From NCBI GenBank assembly GCA_028554795.2, contig CM068839.1, positions 39,957,006 through 40,021,005 on the forward strand: a stretch of 64,000 bases of DNA, read 5' to 3'. The stretch's first letter is position 1. Every line of letters starts with the position of its first letter. Positions 1 through 9,100 of the stretch are shown piece by piece. The stretch is from Sinohyriopsis cumingii. Its lineage: Eukaryota; Mollusca; Bivalvia; Unionida; Unionidae. The position numbers were made by a program, and so were the translations under genes. Under the pieces are notes generated by a model, which was not told the DNA's origin, did no database searches, and was given only the letters and a program-made list of their open reading frames with translations.

Positions 1-39
<39 letters not shown>
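1..39. repeat. (TA)n microsatellite at the window edge
   Basis: Pure alternating TA from the first base to about position 39. The tract continues off the window, so its real length is unknown. Confidence 0.95.
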
Positions 40-41
<2 letters not shown>

Positions 42-918
42 TCCGACAAGTTTAATCATGCAAATGAAGCTGAAAATATGTCACAAGATTATGTTCAAAA
101 CGCTTAGTAAATATTAGCTTTAGTTTCAGACTGCTCTCCCGGCTGTACCTAAGTGACCCCACCCACCCCCATCCCCCGCAAAAGAAAAACTGACCCATTC
201 CCTGCAAACAATCCTGCAGGCGCCCATGTTTATATATGAACTATTACCATTATCTTGGACTGTCTTCACCGGGTAGGTAAATTTACCGATACTGTGTTGA
301 CACTATAAATAGCTGCAAGCAAGGGAATTAACTAGTAAAGGCATGGTCAAAAGCTACAGACTTGTCTCTTTTAGTACATAAGACCTGTCTCTTATGGACC
401 CTTGTCCATTGTCCTTTGTGGAAATCTTAATAATCTAGTATTAGATGTGTGTAATAATACCGCAATCTGAATAATATCAGATCTCCACTGTCCTACATGA
501 AGCTCTGACAGCGACCCTTATATGTTATGTGCTGGTGACCTTTGAATTAGCCAGTCCAATGCACAAAATTGATGCTCTTCAGCCACACTGCACAATCCCC
601 CTGAAGACAGACGACTTCACCTAATTGGCTGATAAAATTAGCGATTGTGGTAATGACAGAGATCACCAAAACATGATCCGCCGTCGGATCTTCACTTTGG
701 ACAGTGTAGATCTGATGTTAATCAGATAAAATAACGTTTTCAAGTTTAATCGAATAGTAATATTTAGAAGAAAGGCAAAACATATACATGGTTCTGTTTG
801 TAGGGTTTTGCAGTGAGCCATTAAGCTAACACGATGACAAAATGGAGCGAAGCCCCTGTTATGGTTGTGATTAATACGGTTGATTCAGGAATACACAAAC
901 TGGTCTTGAACCACCCGT
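40..918. other. Intergenic host DNA, no gene recognised
   Basis: A+T-rich sequence with frequent stops in all frames. I see no coding segment, RNA gene or clear repeat boundary before the MITE at 919. Confidence 0.6.
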
Positions 919-1141
919 CAGAGGCGTAGCTGGGGAGGGGGGGGGGGGGGCAGGGGGTACATATGTCCCCGGGCGCCAAGGTACAGGGGCGCCAAAATGA
1001 GGCTTACAACGTTACATTATAATAAGTAAACAAGGGTAATATTAAAAAATGTGATTAAAAAATGTGATTAAACGGGGAGGGGGCTGGGGCGCCAATTTTA
1101 TAGTTCGTCCCCGGGCGCAAAATATCATAGCTACGCCTCTG
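919..1141. mobile_element. hAT-type MITE, 223 bp
   Basis: The termini are inverted copies (CAGAGGCGTAGCT at the left, its complement at the right). The element is flanked by a perfect 8-bp direct repeat, CCACCCGT (911-918 and 1142-1149), as hAT transposases generate. The interior is G/C-rich with a poly-G run and has no ORF, so it is non-autonomous. Confidence 0.85.
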
Positions 1142-1363
1142 CCACCCGTATTTGCATGCGGATATTACTCCTCAATCTGCGGTATGTGATTTTTATTATA
1201 AGGTAGGCAGTCGTAGCTGTTTCAGTATTTCACAAGATGAAATACCTCTCAGGTCCCCCCCCCCCACCAATATTGTTTCTCTGTGATGTACACTTTCAAG
1301 TGCAATCACATCTTTATGGGCCAAGACATGTTTTGTGTTATATATATTCCATGTGAGATGTAA

Positions 1364-1441
1364 AACTTGCTTTGTAGGAATGTAAAAAGCAAATATATTT
1401 AAATAACTTGCTTTGTAGGAATGTAAAAAGCAAATATATTT
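1364..1441. repeat. 41-bp tandem duplication
   Basis: A 37-bp stretch beginning AACTTGCTTTGTAGGAATGT occurs at 1364-1400 and again at 1405-1441, separated by AAAT. The copies look identical, so the duplication is recent. No gene is associated. Confidence 0.9.
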
Positions 1442-3824
1442 CAATGTTCCCAAATGATGTATATAGTATGTGTACCAAGTTATTAGCGTTGATTACTGTG
1501 TCATTCAGATTATCATTGCATTTGAGGCTGTTGTCGAATTATTCCGAAATCTTTTTTCTTTTCCTTTTTCTTAACACGTGTATGACGCAGGTAGTTTGGT
1601 ATTAAGTTAGATAGACAGGATGGTAGTTTGATACGTATGTGATTCGTTAGATGTGAGCCAAGAAGCCTGAATGCATGTTAAGAATACAGATATAATTACC
1701 AACCTTGACACTGAGTCGGTGACGGCGTTTGCTCCGGGCTTGAAACTGTAAATATTTCGTTTTCTTTATCGGACATTTTTCTTGTAAAGTTAAAGTTTGC
1801 TGCAATGAAATATATATCATTCATACAATTATACAACGGAATGTCACGTGAATGACGATCATTAGTCACACGGAGTTCGCTGATAACACCTGACAAAATG
1901 TTAACGTATGCTTATCTAAATTTATCTAGACAAATCGATAGATCCCACCAGCTACAGTTGAAAAGCAAATATCATTTATTAATCATACTTTATGTGACAA
2001 TTTTAGTAGCTGCTACCAAATACGTATCTTTGAAATCTCTTGCACTTGGTGCATATATATGATTATACATGCATGCAACTGAACGACAAAGAAGATACAT
2101 ATTAATAAATGTTATCACAGAGGTCCTAACCGGTGTTTTCGTTATTGTTATGAATTGCAAAAATTTATGAACCCTTAATTTATTTTTTTATATATTTAGT
2201 TGTCAAACTGCAAAACCTTTTGAAACTGAGGCCGTAATGCAACCTAAATTACATGTATATCACTCCCTTTGCTCGGGTTCAATTTTCAGGTGGGTTTTTT
2301 TTTTTTTTTTCGTTTCTTGGTTTTCTTTGACGAACGCCATTCACGTTATCTGAATAAATTTGGAAAATATTTCCTTTTTATTTCTGCAGATAGGAAAACT
2401 GAAAATCCGCACATTTCCTGGAAAAGTTTAATTATTCTAAAAAAATAAATGGTATGGATCCTTATGCTATTTATTTAAGAAACTGAAGTGCTTTTACTTC
2501 TCAATGTTTATAATAAGATTGGATTCTATAAACATGATCGCGGCCCTTGAGTGTTCTCTGTATGAATCCCACATGCCTTTACTTATACAACTTGCAAACA
2601 TCCTTCACTTGGGCGCAGTAGTTGGTCATCTCATTCAGAGTCCTGAGTTTAAATCTCTGACCACATTTCTGATATCTTTGTAATGGGCTCAAGGAATATT
2701 GTACAAAAGTGTAAGAGTATGATCCGATATTTTTTCCTATATATTTCTTTCGTAAAAGAAACAATGTGGAAACCCATTCTTATGTTACATGTTTTGGTTC
2801 GAATAAACAGTAACAAAAGAGTGAAAACAACTAACTTTGAAATGTTTAACAAATAATTTATTTCCCTGGAAAAACTCTATAAAAAATGAAAAATTAAGAA
2901 CTTACGGTTTTAAGAATCAAATCCAAAAATATCCAAGAATAATCCACGAATTAAATTTTAGAAGTCCTTGTAATGGAGGATGTTTACATATAAAGAAATC
3001 ACGTAGCCATAGTATGACCTTGATATAAAAAAAACTTGTTTACTTCTCTTACTGATTTTTAAATCAAGGTCGGGAACTAGGTCAGCTTTAGGTGTTTACA
3101 ACTGAAGAGTCAAGGTCAAACTATTTTCTGAAAAAGTATTGAGTTCCTAGTAAACAAAACTACATTATTTTGACGTGTAATGAAATTAAAAAATAAAAAG
3201 ATTTTAAAACTTACAATCAATTAAATTAAATCAAATATAAATTAAATCAAATATAAATTAAATCAAATATACACAACACCATCCCCAAAACACACAGAAT
3301 GCATATGATGTTAAATTACATTTTCAGACGCTGAAACATTTATAGAAAATGAAAATGGCCTAGATTGTGAGAAGATATAGCATATTTACTATTGTGTCAA
3401 AAATATACAAAACTTAAGGAACAAAAAACTTCAGGATTGTTGTTAGTGAGCCATCAATTACCATGAATATACAAACTGTAACGTGCAACAAAAATTGTGT
3501 ACTGTCTTCAGTCCTACTCTGTGGGCACCTTAAACCACAATATAAACATTTTTAAATTACCACTTTCAATCTGTGTATACAGCTAGTGACCCTGATAACA
3601 CCAAATTAAACATGTGACTGATATTATACATTGCAGTTTATCTGTATCCCGGCCCTTCCTAAATATCGATCATCAGTACATAATCTGGAAAGCATTCGAG
3701 CTGCCATTTTATCATCATATGTGTATATTAAGCATTAAATGAAAACTGTTCAGAGTATTCACTGTATCTCTTTGGTACTTGGCCAAGTTACATTTCATGA
3801 GTTCCGTGTTTTACGGCACAGAAA
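1442..3824. other. Intergenic host DNA left of the Polinton
   Basis: A+T-rich, with a poly-T run near 2295-2310 and a short tandem repeat of AATTAAATCAAATATA near 3220-3268. The ORFs here are short and show no recognisable protein signature. I could not find a gene. Confidence 0.55.
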
Positions 3825-3830
3825 CACAGA
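3825..3830. repeat. Target-site duplication, left copy (CACAGA)
   Basis: CACAGA lies immediately outside the left TIR and is repeated immediately outside the right TIR (24201-24206). A 6-bp duplication is the known integration footprint of Polinton integrases, so this fixes the left boundary of the element. Confidence 0.95.
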
Positions 3831-3841
3831 AGTAGTGAAGG

Positions 3842-4099
3842 GGGATACTTTACGTACAATGGGAATTAGCATTACAGACCCCCTTGGGAACATATACGTA
3901 CAATGGAAATTTAACATGGCGAAAAATCGTGGGAACATATACGTACAAGGGGAATTAACATGGGAATAAATCGTGGGAACATATACGTACAAGGGGAATT
4001 AACATGGGAATAAATCGTGGGATACTATACGTACAAGGGGAATTTAACATGGGAATAAATCGTGGGTCACTTTACGTACAAGAGGAATTTAACATGGGA
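3842..4099. repeat. Six degenerate 44-45-bp repeats inside the left TIR
   Basis: Units begin near 3842, 3886, 3931, 3975, 4019 and 4064. Each carries GGGA(A/T)AC-like bases followed by the palindrome TACGTA and, in most, AACATGGGAATAAATCGT. The same array is mirrored in the right TIR. Iterated palindromes at the ends could be binding sites for the integrase or the replication machinery; that role is inferred. Confidence 0.9.
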
Positions 4100-4164
4100 T
4101 TTTTTTTTAAATTTTAAAAAAGGGGTAGGCAATTCAAAGGCTATCTCTTTTCGAGAAATAGGGG

Positions 4165-4180
4165 GGCCCTGAAAAGGGCC
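4165..4180 (-). terminator. Histone-type 3' stem-loop in left TIR
   Basis: On the minus strand the sequence reads CCAAA, then GGCCCT-TTTC-AGGGCC, then C-rich bases. It has a 6-bp stem and a UUUC tetraloop like the metazoan histone mRNA hairpin. A purine block (GAAAAGAGA) follows about a dozen bases later. The hairpin lies 24 bp past the stop of the minus-strand ORF at 4205-4438. The same module in the right TIR ends the gene at 23460-23795. Confidence 0.7.
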
Positions 4181-4186
4181 TTTGGG

Positions 4187-4214
4187 TTTATGTTAATGTA
4201 TTCATTAACATAAA
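4187..4214. repeat. 12-bp perfect inverted repeat at the inner TIR edge
   Basis: TTTATGTTAATG and its exact complement are separated by TATT. The palindrome straddles the point where left-right TIR identity ends. Its role is unknown. Confidence 0.8.
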
Positions 4215-4438
4215 TGGCACCGCATTGGTCTTCTTCTTGTCCTTAGGCTGCGTCTCACTGTTGGCCCGTAAACCAGCACTCTTTTCAGGCATCCTTGCCT
4301 CTCCACGTAAATCCTACGTATCCACAGGCTGGTGTTTGTCCTGTGGACAACGGTCCACTTGGATCGGACATACATGAGCAAGTCTGTCCGAAACATCATG
4401 GAAGACACAAGGGTGGATGACTCAACTGTGGTCCACAT
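4205..4438 (-). CDS. Small basic protein of unknown function, 77 aa
   Basis: I do not recognise a family. The protein is Arg-rich toward the C-terminus and has no clear domain or membrane helix. Two features favour a real gene over a chance ORF. A TATA-like box on the same strand lies at 4481-4490, about 43 bp before the ATG, close to the 45-60 bp spacing seen for other genes of this element. A histone-type hairpin lies 24 bp after the stop, inside the TIR. It points outward, the mirror image of the outermost gene on the right. No homologue can be named. Confidence 0.45.
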   Translation of the reverse strand: MWTTVESSTLVSSMMFRTDLLMYVRSKWTVVHRTNTSLWIRRIYVERQGCLKRVLVYGPTVRRSLRTRRRPMRCHLC

Positions 4439-4480
4439 CTTGAAGCGACGAGAACAGGTGAATCAATGCACTGAACTGCG

Positions 4481-4490
4481 CTTATTTATA
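4481..4490 (-). promoter_or_regulatory. TATA box for the minus-strand 77-aa ORF
   Basis: The minus strand reads TATAAATAAG, 43 bp upstream of the ATG at 4438. The position fits the element's usual TATA-to-ATG distance. Confidence 0.45.
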
Positions 4491-4588
4491 GGTACAGGTA
4501 GGATTGAAACGGATTGAGTTCATTCACCAATCCGAACACGCGTTACGAAATTCAGTCAGCCCGCATCCATTCCGAAGAGAGCAGTCTG

Positions 4589-4610
4589 TGACGTCACGTA
4601 GTCTATATAG
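4589..4610 (+). promoter_or_regulatory. CRE-like palindrome plus TATA box upstream of the Q-rich gene
   Basis: TGACGTCA (4589-4596) is the consensus CREB/ATF palindrome. CTATATAG follows at 4603-4610, about 50 bp before the ATG at 4658. The arrangement looks like a compact RNA polymerase II promoter. Confidence 0.6.
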
Positions 4611-4657
4611 ATTGGCTAGCGCTTGTGTGCAGTCAATCTATGCGACAGTGATTCAAC

Positions 4658-5242
4658 ATGACGGAAACTCAGAAAACGATCCTTTGGGGTGCACCAACAG
4701 GGGAGACTGCCCAAGGGAACCCGGACTTACTTTCAGAAGAGGTGAATTGGGATTTTGTGGATTTTCTCTCCTCGCAAGAATTTGTTCCGGAACCTTCGTT
4801 ACCTTCTTCATTACCGCAAGTGGAGAATTTTAGACAGAGACAGAAAGAAGAATTGGAGAAATTTATACAACGACAAAAGGAAGCGGAACAAGCTTTTCTC
4901 CTACAGCAACAGCAACAAGAAGAAGAGGTAAGAAAAAAACAACAGCAACAACAGCAAGAAGAAGTAGCAGCAAAGAAACAAGAGGGTGAAAATCAAACGG
5001 TCACGGTACTGTTGGACATTTTAGCGGAGTTAAGAAGTCTGAAACAAATGTATCAGACTTCTTTATCACGACCGAAGAGAATACGACCTTCCCGAGCTAA
5101 ACACGTCAACCCTGTGACTAAGCCTACCGTACCACCCTTAGTGATTTCAACCCAATCATTATCATCATCATCAACATTACGCAGTCCAGAAGTAGGCCTT
5201 GGCCGTGGCAAAGGCATAAGGCAGTTAAAGTTGATTGCTTAA
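4658..5242 (+). CDS. Gln/Glu-rich coiled-coil protein, 194 aa
   Basis: The family is not recognised. The N-terminal 50 residues are acidic. Residues about 55-115 are a highly charged, Q-rich predicted coiled coil with two glutamine runs. A short helical region with leucine spacing (VLLDILAELRSL) follows, then a Ser/Pro-rich basic tail. The ATG at 4658 is chosen because it follows the TATA box by about 50 bp. The gene ends at a canonical histone-type hairpin (5271-5286). It resembles in build, but not obviously in sequence, the three small coiled-coil genes at the right end, which end the same way. A regulatory or scaffold role is possible but unproven. Confidence 0.75.
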   Translation: MTETQKTILWGAPTGETAQGNPDLLSEEVNWDFVDFLSSQEFVPEPSLPSSLPQVENFRQRQKEELEKFIQRQKEAEQAFLLQQQQQEEEVRKKQQQQQQEEVAAKKQEGENQTVTVLLDILAELRSLKQMYQTSLSRPKRIRPSRAKHVNPVTKPTVPPLVISTQSLSSSSTLRSPEVGLGRGKGIRQLKLIA

Positions 5243-5270
5243 ACTCACCCCTACATCATAAAGAGAAAAA

Positions 5271-5309
5271 GGCCCTTTTCAGGGCCACCCACATTTCTCG
5301 AAAAGAAAT
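5271..5309 (+). terminator. Histone-type 3' stem-loop, ACCCA and downstream element
   Basis: AAAAA is followed by GGCCCT-TTTC-AGGGCC (5271-5286), ACCCA (5287-5291) and, after ten bases, AAAAGAAAT (5301-5309). This matches the known metazoan histone 3'-end layout: an A-rich 5' flank, a 6-bp stem with UUUC loop, cleavage after ACCCA, and a purine-rich element that pairs with U7 snRNA. It starts 28 bp after the stop of the Q-rich gene. Confidence 0.85.
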
Positions 5310-5534
5310 ACAATTTCAATTTGCCAATAACTCAAAAAAACCCACCCATTTTACCCTTGTAGTACGTGGTTTTGTATGAGTGCGTGAGTGTACGTTCTTA
5401 TTTTAAAATCAAAACTAAAAGACTCTTACCTTATATCATTCATTTATTCTTTTATCCATTTTTTTACAATCCAATTCACAATTCACAACACAACACTTTA
5501 ATGAAAAGTTCATTGACTTCTTCTTTCTCCTTGT

Positions 5535-6008
5535 TTAGTCTCTCTGTTTTTTGAATTTCTTCACCGTCTTTTCCTCATTTTCTTCCCTTCTTCTTTTCTT
5601 CTTCTCCTGTTTCTTTGCCTCTTTTAAATAGAATAGTCTTTTTTCTTCCTCTTCTTCCTCTGAAGAATCCCTCTCTTCTTCCGAAGAATCCCTCTCTTCT
5701 TCTAAAGAATCCCTCTTTTCTTCTGACTCCTCTTGTTTCTTTTTTGGGCAATCTGGAGACCAATGTCCTTTTTCTTTGCAATAATAACAGGTATCTTGAC
5801 TTTTGTCTTTTTTAGTCCCTGTTTTTGTTCTTTTTTGACGGTCTGGACACTCTGAAGACCAATGCCCTTTCTTCTGACAGATATAGCAAGTATCTTGACT
5901 TTTATCTCGAAAGGAAGGAGAGTAGTCCGTAGGCTGGTCTGAAGAGAATTTTCTAATGACCCCTCGCAAAGCTCTGACGAAACGTTCCATCTGGTTAGTC
6001 TCTTCCAT
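5535..6008 (-). CDS. Double CCHC zinc-knuckle protein, 157 aa
   Basis: Two CX2CX4HX4C zinc knuckles (residues 41-54 and 74-87) are each preceded by the same DKSQDTCY stretch, so the module was duplicated. Knuckles of this type bind single-stranded nucleic acid. A strongly acidic tail with repeated RDSxEEE units, good casein-kinase-II-type sites, follows, and then a lysine-rich end. The ORF stays open back to 6056, but that first Met would sit at or before the expected transcription start set by the TATA box at 6061-6070, so the Met at 6008 (A at -3, G at +4) is preferred. AATAAA occurs on this strand at 5443-5448. The gene diverges from the polymerase and may encode a nucleic-acid-binding accessory factor; that is inferred. 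Confidence 0.75.
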   Translation of the reverse strand: MEETNQMERFVRALRGVIRKFSSDQPTDYSPSFRDKSQDTCYICQKKGHWSSECPDRQKRTKTGTKKDKSQDTCYYCKEKGHWSPDCPKKKQEESEEKRDSLEEERDSSEEERDSSEEEEEEKRLFYLKEAKKQEKKKRRREENEEKTVKKFKKQRD

Positions 6009-6060
6009 CGTTGTGCTCGGCTTGAGAGTGAAATGAATAGTGAAAGGACAAGACACACAC

Positions 6061-6095
6061 CCTTTTATATACGCTGGTCTGCTATGACTATAAAG
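6061..6095. promoter_or_regulatory. Divergent promoter with two TATA boxes
   Basis: The minus strand reads ATATAAAAGG at 6061-6070, serving the zinc-knuckle gene. The plus strand reads CTATAAAG at 6088-6095, about 48-55 bp before the polymerase ATG at 6143. The two genes therefore share about 130 bp of control DNA and are likely expressed together. Confidence 0.65.
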
Positions 6096-6142
6096 TAGCT
6101 CATGGTGTTTGAACTTGAGTCATTTGACTTTTTGCTTTCAAG

Positions 6143-9100
6143 ATGAAACGATCTAATTCATTCGAGAAGAAAGAAGAAGAAAGTAAGAGGCAGAAACGTG
6201 ATCTATCGTCTCGTACCAGGGCTGAAATCTTGGCACAAATTCATGCCAGTGATTTTGAAGAGGACATGAGTGAACCAGAATCAGAACCCTCTAAACCAAG
6301 TTCACCACCCTTAGTCAACCCTGAAAAGTACTATTCCATTCGAGAGACGGAAAAGCGCTCCTCTAGAAAATTTAGAACCACGGCTTACACCTACACAGTG
6401 AAGTTTAAAGATTTCAAGGCTGAAGTGCCGTTAGAGAAAGCAGAAGTGTTCATCACTGAGGTGTGGGATTCTTTGCTCACTGCACTCAAGCGACAATGTC
6501 ATCCCAAAGAAGACGATCGCTTGAGACTTTCCATACAACACGATGGTTTGAAATCCCCTGTTTGGATCGAATTTAGCACCCCTGCAGAATTGACTGCTTC
6601 CAAAGTCATGGACAAGATTCAACACGTACAACAATCTAATGATCAGTTTGACATCACCGATGGTAAAGCCACACTGGACATGACCCACGTCTCTCCTCCT
6701 CAAGGGACTGGACGCAAAAAGATGTTATTGGTGGACGACCTTCGCAACACCAAAAAGAGTCTCGTCCGAATTAACAACCCTCATGACCAGATGTGTTTAG
6801 CCCGTGCCATCGTGGTGGGACGAACCTATGCCAACAAGAACGACACGGTAGAATGGAAAAGAACCTGGAACACTATTCAACGTTCCGACCGAGCCAAACA
6901 ACGAAACGAAGCAGAACTCCTGTTACAACAAGCTGGACTGTCCAAAGACACACCCTGTGGCATTCCTGAGATGCAAAAATTGCAAGATGCCCTAGCTCCA
7001 CGCTACACCTTGAAAGTGCACCCTCAAGAAATGCGCGGGCCTCTGTTGTTTCGAGGCCAAGATTTTAAGGACGGAAAATACATTCACCTTTATCAACACG
7101 ATAACCATTTCGATACCATTACCAGTATCACCGGATTCCTGGGATACGGTTATAACTGTGAGAAATGTGACCATGGTTATAACAATCGAGAGCAACACAA
7201 GCATTGTGGATCGAAATGCACAGGATGTTTGGCCTCTTCACCCTGTCTGAGCGAAGAACCAGTGCCTTGTTCAACTTGTTTGCGCACGTTTGTCAGCCCT
7301 ACCTGTTACCAACAACATTTGAAGACGCAAGGTTCACAGAAAAAATGCGCTTGTCAACTCCTGAGATTGTGCTCTACGTGTGAACAAGTCATACGTACCA
7401 ATAATACCAAGGCACACGTATGTTCAGGAAAGAAAAAATGTCACATTTGTCACCACATTGTGGACTTGGAACACGAATGTTACGTGCAAAAATACCAATC
7501 CCCAACAGAGAAAGAGGACGGTCACAAGAAGAAAGGCAATTTCATCTTTTTCGATTTCGAATGCATGCAAGAGACTGGCATTTACATTCCTAATTTCTGC
7601 GTGGCTCATCGAGCGTGCGAGAAGTGCATTCAAGAACCTATCTTCAGTCATTGCCCTCATTGCAGCAAGATTCCCGGAGGGCGTGAAAAAATCTTTCGGG
7701 GACCGAACACGTTAGCCGATTTTGCCCAATGGGTCTTAGACCCCGTCGACAAGACGTGGAGCCAAGAGGACATCGAACTTTACGGAGATTGTCATCGTCA
7801 TGCCACAGTGATGGCTCACAATTTCTCCGGATACGATGGACAGTTTCTTTTGAGGTACTATACGGAACATGGCACCGAACGTCCTAAAGTCACTTTGAAC
7901 GGAGCCAAAATCATTTTCATGCAAGTGGGACAAGTGCAGTTTAAAGATTCGATGAGCTATTTGGCCATGCCTTTGAGTCGAATGCCTAAAACGTTTGGAA
8001 TGACAGAAATGGCTAAAGGGTACTTTCCACACTTTTTCAATACGGAAGCCAATCAACACGCCGTTCTACCCCATTTGCCTGAGGCTCACTATTACGACCC
8101 CGACAACATGCGTACCGAACAACGAGAAGCTTTCTACGCTTGGTACCAGATTCACGCCTCGGACCCTTTCGACTTTCAGGAAGAAATGCTAAAGTATTGT
8201 CGTTCCGACGTGGACATTTTACGGCGTTGCTGTGGAAAATTTCGAGAACTGTTCATGGAACACGGAGGGGTCGATCCTTTGAAAGAAGCTTGCACCATTG
8301 CCAAAGCGTGTTCCTTAGTGTATCGACAACGATTCATGCCTGAAAACACCGTGGCTGTCATCAGCCCTCAAACGACCCACTTTGTCAAACGTCAATACTC
8401 GGTCAAAGCCCTACGCTGGTTACATTACTTGTGCGACAAGGAAGACAAGTGGATTCAGCATGCCCGCAACGGAGGGGGCGAAAAGACCATCGGAACGTAT
8501 TCGGTCGATGGCTGGGACTTAGAAAACCCCAAGATCGTGTACGAGTTTAACGGTTGCTTATTTCACGGATGTCCTGTTTGTTACCCTGACCGTGGTACTA
8601 AAAATCAGTTTTTGCAACGAACCATGGAAGACTTGTACCAGGACACTTGTCAGCGACGCCTAAAGTTAGAACAGCAAGGATACCAAGTGGTGGAAATGTG
8701 GGAACACGAGTACGATCACCGTATGAAAACCGATCCCGAGTTTAAACGCCTCGTGGAAAGTTACCAGTTCATGGACCCGCTGAACCCGAGGGATAGTTTG
8801 TACGGAGGAAGGACCAATGCCACCTGTTTGCTGTACCAAGCCGACGAAGAGAAAGGAGAAGAAATCAAATACTTGGACGTGTGTTCGCTGTATCCCTACG
8901 TGTGCAAATATTGTCGCTTTCCTGTAGGGCACCCGCAATTGCTGACGGAACACATCGACCTGAAAAACATTCGACAATACGAAGGCTTGATCAAGTGCAA
9001 AGTTTTGCCTCCCACGAACCTATACCATCCCGTCTTACCTCACCATTGTCAAGGCAAACTGATGTTTCCCTTGTGCCGTACTTGTGCCGAAACGTGCAAC

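Larger units (their letters stand above)
3831..4189 (+). repeat. Left terminal inverted repeat
   Basis: This 359-bp segment is the reverse complement of 23843-24200 except for two substitutions and one A-run length difference. It starts with AG, as usual for Polintons. The outer part is a 44-45-bp tandem array. The inner part holds a poly-T/poly-A block and, on the minus strand, a histone-type hairpin at 4165-4180. Confidence 0.97.

Noticed and set aside
3842-4099. CRISPR-like repeat array
   Set aside because: Units are contiguous, without variable spacers, and lie inside Polinton TIRs in a eukaryote.
4165-4180. Rho-independent-type terminator reading of the GC hairpins
   Set aside because: The genome is eukaryotic, no T-run follows the stem, and the flanks match the histone 3'-processing layout.
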